DNA of 10,108 bases from Candidatus Zixiibacteriota bacterium. GTDB taxonomy: Bacteria; Zixibacteria; MSB-5A5; SM1-73. The notes beneath the pieces were generated by a model, which was not told where the DNA came from, did not search any database, and saw only the letters and a list, made by a program, of their open reading frames with translations. Shown one piece after another: positions 6,398 through 10,108 of this stretch (its first letter is position 1; every line of letters starts with the position of its first letter). The stretch is taken from contig CP070839.1 of the NCBI GenBank assembly GCA_020341875.1, forward strand, positions 939,620 to 949,727, given 5' to 3'. A program made the translations under genes and the position numbers.

Positions 6398-7009
6398 ATG
6401 GCAGGAGAAGATTTGGTCAAGGAAAATGCAAAGGTTTTTCCCCACAGGTTTGTGGTCATCAGCTTGCTGGCAATCCTCGCCGACCAGCTGTCGAAAACTG
6501 CGGCGACCCGTGTTCTTGGTCCGGGCGAATATGTTCCGGTCTTGGGTGATTTCTTAAGACTCACTTTGGTGTTAAACCCGGGAGGGGTGTTCGGAACCAG
6601 ATTAGGAAGTCAAAACTTCTACACTGTCATTTCGATCTTAGCCATAGGGATCACCCTATGGTTTTTTTTCAAGACCAGCGACAAGGGCGCTAATTTGGAG
6701 GTAGGACTCTCTTTGGTGCTGGGAGGAGCGATCGGCAACCTGATCGACCGCTTCCGTTTCGGGGAGGTGGTCGACTTTTTGGATTTCGAGTTCTTCAATA
6801 TATCTCTTCCTCCTGCCGATATCGCATTCTTTAGATTCCCCGGCTTCTACCTAGATCGCTGGCCTGTTTTCAACCTGGCCGACAGTTTTGTTCTGATCGG
6901 GATGATCCTGGTCGTGGCCCATCTGCTGTTTTCCAGGAAAACCCCAACTGCTGAGACCCCTCAGAATTCTGGCATGTTGTATGGAGAAGGAGTCCACAAA
7001 AACGATTGA
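6398..7009 (+). CDS. lspA: Lipoprotein signal peptidase (signal peptidase II)
   Basis: An inner-membrane aspartyl protease that removes signal peptides from diacylglyceryl-modified prolipoproteins, consistent with an organism that makes lipoproteins. With the ATG start it is 203 residues. Seen in order: the first membrane helix with LADQLSK (D29); the LVLNPGGVFG motif (58-66), a variant of the usual N-x-GAAF; a second helix (about 74-91); a third with GGAIGNLIDRFRFGEVVDFLDF, where D126 is the first catalytic Asp; then FNLADS with the second, D162, and a final helix. The catalytic residues are about 36 apart against roughly 19 in P. aeruginosa LspA, so the periplasmic loop is enlarged. The start is uncertain: a GTG at 6380 is in frame, the ATG at 6398 has GGAGG too close to it, and a TTG at 6413 has AGGAG at good spacing. 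The last 29 bases overlap the rluD-like gene in another frame. Confidence 0.93.
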   Translation: MAGEDLVKENAKVFPHRFVVISLLAILADQLSKTAATRVLGPGEYVPVLGDFLRLTLVLNPGGVFGTRLGSQNFYTVISILAIGITLWFFFKTSDKGANLEVGLSLVLGGAIGNLIDRFRFGEVVDFLDFEFFNISLPPADIAFFRFPGFYLDRWPVFNLADSFVLIGMILVVAHLLFSRKTPTAETPQNSGMLYGEGVHKND

Positions 7010-7955
7010 GATTTCAGCGCCAAGAGAGGCTTCGGGAAGAAGAATAGATCAATTCCTCTCTCAGCAGGATCTCGGTCTGTCGCGTGCCTTCATTCAGAGA
7101 TTGATCTCAGACCATCGCGTACTTGTCTACGGCAAGCCGACAAAGTCCTCATACAAAGTAAAGGGGGGAGATAGAATCAGAATCGACGTTCCTCCCCTGG
7201 AAAGACCTTCGCTCGAACCGGAGGATATCCCTTTGGAGATAGCTTATGAGGATTCCGATCTTCTGGTGGTGAACAAGAAGGCGGGGATGGTGGTTCATCC
7301 AGCAGCAGGGAATTTCTCCGGCACTCTGGTCAATGCCCTTCTTTTCCACTGCAAAGACCTGTCAGGAATAAACGGTGTTCTGCGTCCCGGCATCGTCCAC
7401 CGGCTGGATAAGAACACCTCCGGTCTTTTGGTGGCGGCAAAGAATGATTTTGCCCACCTGGGCTTGGCCGAGCAGATACAAAACCGGTCTCTGCTGCGCG
7501 AATACTCGGCCATAACCTGGGGGCACATGCCGGATCAGGAAGGGACAATCGAAGCCCCCATCGGAAGAGCGATAAAGGAGAGAAAGAAGATGGCGGTGAC
7601 GCGATTCAAGGGAAGAGACTCGCTCACTCAATACAAGGTTCTGGAGACATACGGTCTGTGTGAGCTTCTTTCAATCCGGTTGAAGACCGGCCGGACTCAC
7701 CAGATCAGAGTTCACCTTTCCTATTTGAATCATCCGGTCTTAGGTGATCCAGAATACGGCGGAAGGCAGAAGTGGATCAAAGGCATTCACGACAAGAAAC
7801 GTCCTTTCGCACAGAAGCTGTTGAGCGCAATCGACCGGCAGGCTCTTCACGCCGGAAAGTTGGGCTTTGTCCATCCAAGGACAGAGGAATACCAGGAATT
7901 CGATTCTCCTCTTCCCGAAGATATGGCACATCTTCTAAGTCTCCTCCGCGCATAG
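6981..7955 (+). CDS. rluD: RluD/RluA family 23S rRNA pseudouridine synthase (YlyB-like)
   Basis: A 324-residue enzyme that isomerises uridine to pseudouridine, most likely in 23S rRNA as RluD does at helix 69; the exact target cannot be read from sequence. An N-terminal S4 RNA-binding domain spans about residues 19-70 (GRRIDQFLSQQ, SRAFIQRLISDHRVLVYGKP). The catalytic domain follows, with GMVVHPAAGN, then RPGIVHRLDKNTSGLLVAAKND with the nucleophile D143, REYSAITWGH, KTGRTHQIRVHLSYLNHPVLGDPEYGG and ALHAGKLGFVHP. The set is complete. The ATG lies inside lspA (29-base overlap) and lacks a clear ribosome-binding site, so it is probably translated by coupling to lspA. The lspA-rluD pair is widely conserved (lspA-ylyB in B. 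subtilis). It is the last gene of the cluster. Confidence 0.93.
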   Translation: MEKESTKTIEISAPREASGRRIDQFLSQQDLGLSRAFIQRLISDHRVLVYGKPTKSSYKVKGGDRIRIDVPPLERPSLEPEDIPLEIAYEDSDLLVVNKKAGMVVHPAAGNFSGTLVNALLFHCKDLSGINGVLRPGIVHRLDKNTSGLLVAAKNDFAHLGLAEQIQNRSLLREYSAITWGHMPDQEGTIEAPIGRAIKERKKMAVTRFKGRDSLTQYKVLETYGLCELLSIRLKTGRTHQIRVHLSYLNHPVLGDPEYGGRQKWIKGIHDKKRPFAQKLLSAIDRQALHAGKLGFVHPRTEEYQEFDSPLPEDMAHLLSLLRA

Positions 7956-8138
7956 TCACTTAGCCAATCGGGCGATGCCTTCGCTTAGCTCTCGAAGAAC
8001 CCTTGACAAGCTAATCAGACCTCCCTATCTTCTCATTTAAAGGTTTAATCTAGAAAGGGAGGATAGGTTGAATGGGTCGGCCGCTACTCCACGCAGGAGA
8101 CGCCTACCTCTCTCAACGCATATCTGTAAGGAGGCGAC
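7956..8138 (+). other. Intergenic region and 5' leader of the secreted protein gene
   Basis: There is no strong T-tailed terminator after the pseudouridine synthase gene. The only fold is a weak CTTCG/CGAAG pair at 7979-7997 that overlaps nothing else. The region holds the promoter described separately, a roughly 100-base untranslated leader, a possible 25-codon upstream reading frame, and an excellent AAGGAGG at 8128-8134 before the ATG at 8139. Confidence 0.6.
8003..8031 (+). promoter_or_regulatory. Sigma-70-type promoter for the secreted Asp-box protein
   Basis: A perfect -35 TTGACA (8003-8008) is followed after 17 bases by TATCTT (8026-8031), which matches the TATAAT consensus at four of six positions including the key first and last bases. 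Transcription would start near 8038, giving a leader of about 100 bases before the ATG at 8139. This is the best promoter-like sequence I see in the window and separates the secreted protein from the upstream cluster. Confidence 0.7.
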
Positions 8139-8145
8139 ATGCTGA
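8068..8145 (+). other. Possible 25-codon leader reading frame with a four-arginine run
   Basis: A TTG at 8068 has GGGAGG five bases upstream and opens a short frame that ends at TGA 8143-8145, four bases inside the downstream gene, whose ATG is at 8139. Codons 9-12 are consecutive arginines (CGC AGG AGA CGC). The ribosome-binding site is real-looking and the stop/start overlap would allow coupling, but no homology or codon evidence shows that it is translated. Confidence 0.2.
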
Positions 8146-9677
8146 AGCGTCATGCATTGGTGTTGACAATCTCGATTCTTGCCCCTTTGGCTTCCCAGCA
8201 GGTTTTAGCCGATGATCAGATGTGGGGCAATGATGTGTTGGTTCACCAGGCTGACCACATCTACGGTTTTGGCCTGGATCAGGCGGATAACGATACGCTA
8301 TTCCTGGTTGTCTCTGACAGCAGCACCGCCAATCTCAAAGACACGCTGTACGTCTATCGGTCCACTGATAATGGAAAAAGCTGGAATAACGTGACGCGTA
8401 CCTTTCCTGCCACCGACAATCTCCGCTACGGCAAGGCGGACATCATCGCCGCCAAGGGTGATTCTAATTTCGTCTTCGTGTTCTGGATCCGCGACACCGG
8501 CGCCTATAAAGGACTTTCGTGCATTAGATTCCATCACGACTTCGCCGGGCCGATCCTGCTCAATCCGATATCCACCAGCGAGAATGTGGTGGATTTTGAC
8601 GTTTGCCAGGACCTTTATCCCAACTACTGGTTATATGTCGTGTATCAAACGGATCAGGATTCGGTGGTCTTCAAACGATCCCAGGACTACGGCAAAACTT
8701 GGGAAAGGCGAAAGAACTTGACGGCGGAGACCCCGATTACCAGCCAGCCCAGCCTTGCCTGGAGTCAGGGTCCCTACCTGTTGGTGGCAGGAAAGACCGA
8801 CGATGACAAGATCTATGCGATCAGAAACGATAATTCCGGGCGCGACGATGCCTGGAAAGCCGGCCAGTACCCATCCGGATACACCGGTTGCGGCAATCCG
8901 GTGGTGGCTGGCTCTCACACAACTCCAGCCAACCAGGCCGTCTTTTGGGTATTCTACGAATTCCTGATGACTACCCCCGCTCCGCACTATGAGTTGAGAT
9001 TTCAGTGGAGCACAGATGCTGGAGCCAGCTGGTCGGTATTCTCTCAACCCAGCGACACGTCAGGTGGCAACCGGCTCTATCCGTCCTTGCGCGTGCTGAA
9101 AGAGAACGAAGCGCAGAACATAACCTTGGCTTACCGTTACGAAGGAACGGTTCCTCGCCAGATCCGTTACATCTACAAGTCAAACGGCCAGGTTAATCCT
9201 TCCGTCTGGACAGCGCCCTACAGCGGGATAAATGACTACAGTCCCCATTACCGCCCGCCGCAGGAAGGCTACACCCTACGAGGTACGGACAACTCTATCC
9301 GCTCCGCCGTGCTTTACGTCCGCGACATGCTGCACGACTTGTACTTCGATGCCTCTGCATTCACAGACGTAGAGAACGAACTGGAGAACCGCACAATAAG
9401 TGGATTCAGCCTGGAGCAGAACTATCCTAACCCCTTCAATCCCAGTACCAGCATTGAATTCGTGACTCCCAGACGAGGATGGGTCACTCTGGAGGTCTAT
9501 AACATTTTGGGACAAAAGGTACGGCAACTGCTGGCGGATCATCTCCAAGCAGGATCGCACAGGATCGCCTGGGACGGAAAGGACGACACCGGAAAGGATC
9601 TGACAAACGGGATATACTTCTATCGAATGAGAACCGAGGATTTCATCAAGACGAAGAAGATGATCTTGCTTAAGTAG
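8139..9677 (+). CDS. Secreted Asp-box (BNR/sialidase-like propeller) protein with type IX-style C-terminal sorting domain
   Basis: A 512-residue exported protein of unknown specific function. Residues 1-24 form a signal peptide (LVLTISILAPLASQQVLA, likely cut after VLA). The body contains three Asp-box motifs of the S-x-D-x-G-x-x-W type: STDNGKSW (75-82), SQDYGKTW (181-188) and STDAGASW (291-298), spaced about 106-110 residues. This suggests beta-propeller blades as in sialidase/BNR proteins; I see no sialidase catalytic set (no FRIP-like arginine motif), so enzymatic activity should not be assumed. From about 420 the C-terminal domain begins: SGFSLEQNYPNPFNPSTSIE, then VYNILGQKVRQLL, WDGKDDTGKDLTNGIYFYRM and KKMILLK. 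This matches the type A sorting signal/FlgD-like Ig fold used by type IX secretion in FCB bacteria, so the product is probably moved across the outer membrane and kept at the surface or released. Start is firm: AAGGAGG lies four bases before the ATG. It has its own promoter and is followed by a hairpin-rich convergent gap. Confidence 0.85.
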   Translation: MLKRHALVLTISILAPLASQQVLADDQMWGNDVLVHQADHIYGFGLDQADNDTLFLVVSDSSTANLKDTLYVYRSTDNGKSWNNVTRTFPATDNLRYGKADIIAAKGDSNFVFVFWIRDTGAYKGLSCIRFHHDFAGPILLNPISTSENVVDFDVCQDLYPNYWLYVVYQTDQDSVVFKRSQDYGKTWERRKNLTAETPITSQPSLAWSQGPYLLVAGKTDDDKIYAIRNDNSGRDDAWKAGQYPSGYTGCGNPVVAGSHTTPANQAVFWVFYEFLMTTPAPHYELRFQWSTDAGASWSVFSQPSDTSGGNRLYPSLRVLKENEAQNITLAYRYEGTVPRQIRYIYKSNGQVNPSVWTAPYSGINDYSPHYRPPQEGYTLRGTDNSIRSAVLYVRDMLHDLYFDASAFTDVENELENRTISGFSLEQNYPNPFNPSTSIEFVTPRRGWVTLEVYNILGQKVRQLLADHLQAGSHRIAWDGKDDTGKDLTNGIYFYRMRTEDFIKTKKMILLK

Positions 9678-9786
9678 CCTTGCTTCTCGCTGGTGTCTCT
9701 CGCCGACGGGAAACAGAAGGCCGCAGAACGACCCTTCAGGGACTCGGAAGGAGTGCTCTTGGAGTGCTAAAGCTTGATGGAATGAA

Positions 9787-9815
9787 GCGGAAATCCCGCT
9801 CTGCGGGACTTCTGC
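9787..9815. terminator. Stem-loop, probable transcription end between convergent genes
   Basis: GCGGAAATCCCGC pairs with GCGGGACTTCTGC around a TCT loop: 13 positions with one G-T wobble and one mismatch, including a solid TCCCGC/GCGGGA core. The location about 110 bases after the secreted-protein gene suits a terminator, but the tail is only weakly T-rich on either strand. Confidence 0.45.
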
Positions 9816-9824
9816 ATGCATCAA

Positions 9825-9840
9825 CCCCGCCGAATCGGGG
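9825..9840. terminator. Second GC-rich stem-loop in the convergent gap
   Basis: CCCCG (9825-9829) pairs with CGGGG (9836-9840) around a six-base loop, and is enclosed by the TGCATCA/TGATGCA pairing (9817-9823 with 9863-9869). Read on the minus strand it follows the membrane protein's stop codon by about 40 bases and is trailed by TT, so it may serve that gene. No long T-run is present. Confidence 0.4.
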
Positions 9841-9878
9841 TCTCCGCTCAGCTACGACGGGCTGATGCACTCCTTCTT

Positions 9879-10108
9879 TCATCTCCTGCTTTCCCCCTTT
9901 TGCTTTTTCTCATTCATCAATCTTAACATAGTTCTCAGGGAGAGGTAGATCACTCCGAGAGAGAGCAGCAGAAGTAGAATGTCTGCGACCAGGAGTGTGA
10001 CGTTCATCTGCGGGATATACTTGGCGAAAAGCAGAATCAGAAGAGAAGCGGTGGTGGTGAGTATCATGAAGACGGCAGGGATCACGGTGATTAGGTTCTT
10101 TCTCCCCC
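9879..10108 (-). CDS. cstA: C-terminal fragment of a membrane protein, probably CstA-family carbon-starvation/peptide transporter
   Basis: The frame is open from the window end to the TGA at 9879-9881, so only the last 75 residues are visible and the true start is outside. An internal GTG at 10085 could be mistaken for a start of a 68-residue protein, but the frame continues upstream without a stop (ending GRKNLIT before it). Two hydrophobic segments are visible: IPAVFMILTTTASLLILLFA and LLVADILLLLLSLGVIYLSL. A basic tail (NEKKQKGESRR) follows. The pattern GRK...IPAVFM..TT.A.L, then a final helix and a charged tail, resembles the C-terminus of CstA proteins, inner-membrane importers of peptides or pyruvate induced on carbon limitation. 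This rests on remembered family pattern over a short stretch, so another polytopic transporter is possible. It converges on the secreted-protein gene. Confidence 0.6.
   Translation of the reverse strand, partial: GRKNLITVIPAVFMILTTTASLLILLFAKYIPQMNVTLLVADILLLLLSLGVIYLSLRTMLRLMNEKKQKGESRR

Larger units (their letters stand above)
9678..9878. other. Convergent intergenic region rich in hairpins
   Basis: This separates two converging genes. It contains the two stem-loops listed separately, an 8-base direct repeat GGAGTGCT (9750-9757 and 9761-9768), the palindrome TGCATGCA (9813-9820), and a longer-range pairing TGCATCA (9817-9823) with TGATGCA (9863-9869). No convincing reading frame is present. 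Confidence 0.6.

Noticed and set aside
8631..9047. Minus-strand frame of 138 codons opposite the secreted protein gene
   Set aside because: The plus strand has a signal peptide, Asp boxes and sorting domain in continuous frame; the opposite frame has no ribosome-binding site or family features.
9879..10085. A complete 68-residue small membrane protein on the minus strand starting at a GTG
   Set aside because: The frame remains open upstream to the window end and the residues there fit a transporter C-terminus, so it is better read as a truncated larger protein.

Overview
The window looks like a piece of bacterial chromosome, of moderate GC, from an uncultured diderm lineage of the Fibrobacteres-Chlorobi-Bacteroidetes (FCB) neighbourhood. 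The best single clue is the secreted protein at 8139-9677. It ends in a QNYPNPFNP-type C-terminal sorting domain, which is typical of FCB-affiliated candidate phyla such as Zixibacteria, Marinimicrobia and KSB1. The phylum is an inference; I cannot place it more precisely from one window.

Positions 199-7955 hold eight co-directional, tightly packed genes that read as one housekeeping operon or a few overlapping ones. They encode a YggS/YlmE-type PLP-binding protein, a YggT/YlmG membrane protein, DivIVA, a purine nucleoside phosphorylase, isoleucyl-tRNA synthetase, a DksA/TraR C4 zinc-finger protein, signal peptidase II and an RluD-type pseudouridine synthase. Without the phosphorylase this is, as I remember it, the Bacillus subtilis order ylmE-(ylmF)-ylmG-(ylmH)-divIVA-ileS-ylyA-lspA-ylyB. 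It is thus the distal flank of the division/cell-wall cluster, but without sepF and ylmH. The phosphorylase gene sits between divIVA and ileS and is followed by a degenerate heptamer tandem repeat that occupies the ileS leader.

The functions fit a growth and cell-envelope module: pole or septum organisation (DivIVA, YggT), PLP homeostasis (YggS), tRNA charging (IleRS), transcriptional adjustment (DksA-like), lipoprotein maturation (LspA) and rRNA modification (RluD-like). Purine salvage is the intruder.

At 7956-8138 lies a non-coding gap with a good sigma-70-like promoter (TTGACA-17-TATCTT). It drives the separate secreted Asp-box (BNR) protein. A convergent intergenic region with several hairpins (9678-9878) separates this from a minus-strand membrane protein cut by the window end, probably the C-terminus of a CstA-family carbon-starvation/peptide transporter. 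The first 198 bases are non-coding as far as I can tell and contain two perfect inverted repeats.

I see no CRISPR array, insertion sequence, phage gene, tRNA or rRNA. The points most worth a second look are an IleRS with both class I signature motifs altered (GIHH, KMHKS), a phosphorylase with MTA-phosphorylase-like changes in a PNP scaffold, the heptamer repeat in front of ileS, and a long insertion between the catalytic aspartates of LspA.
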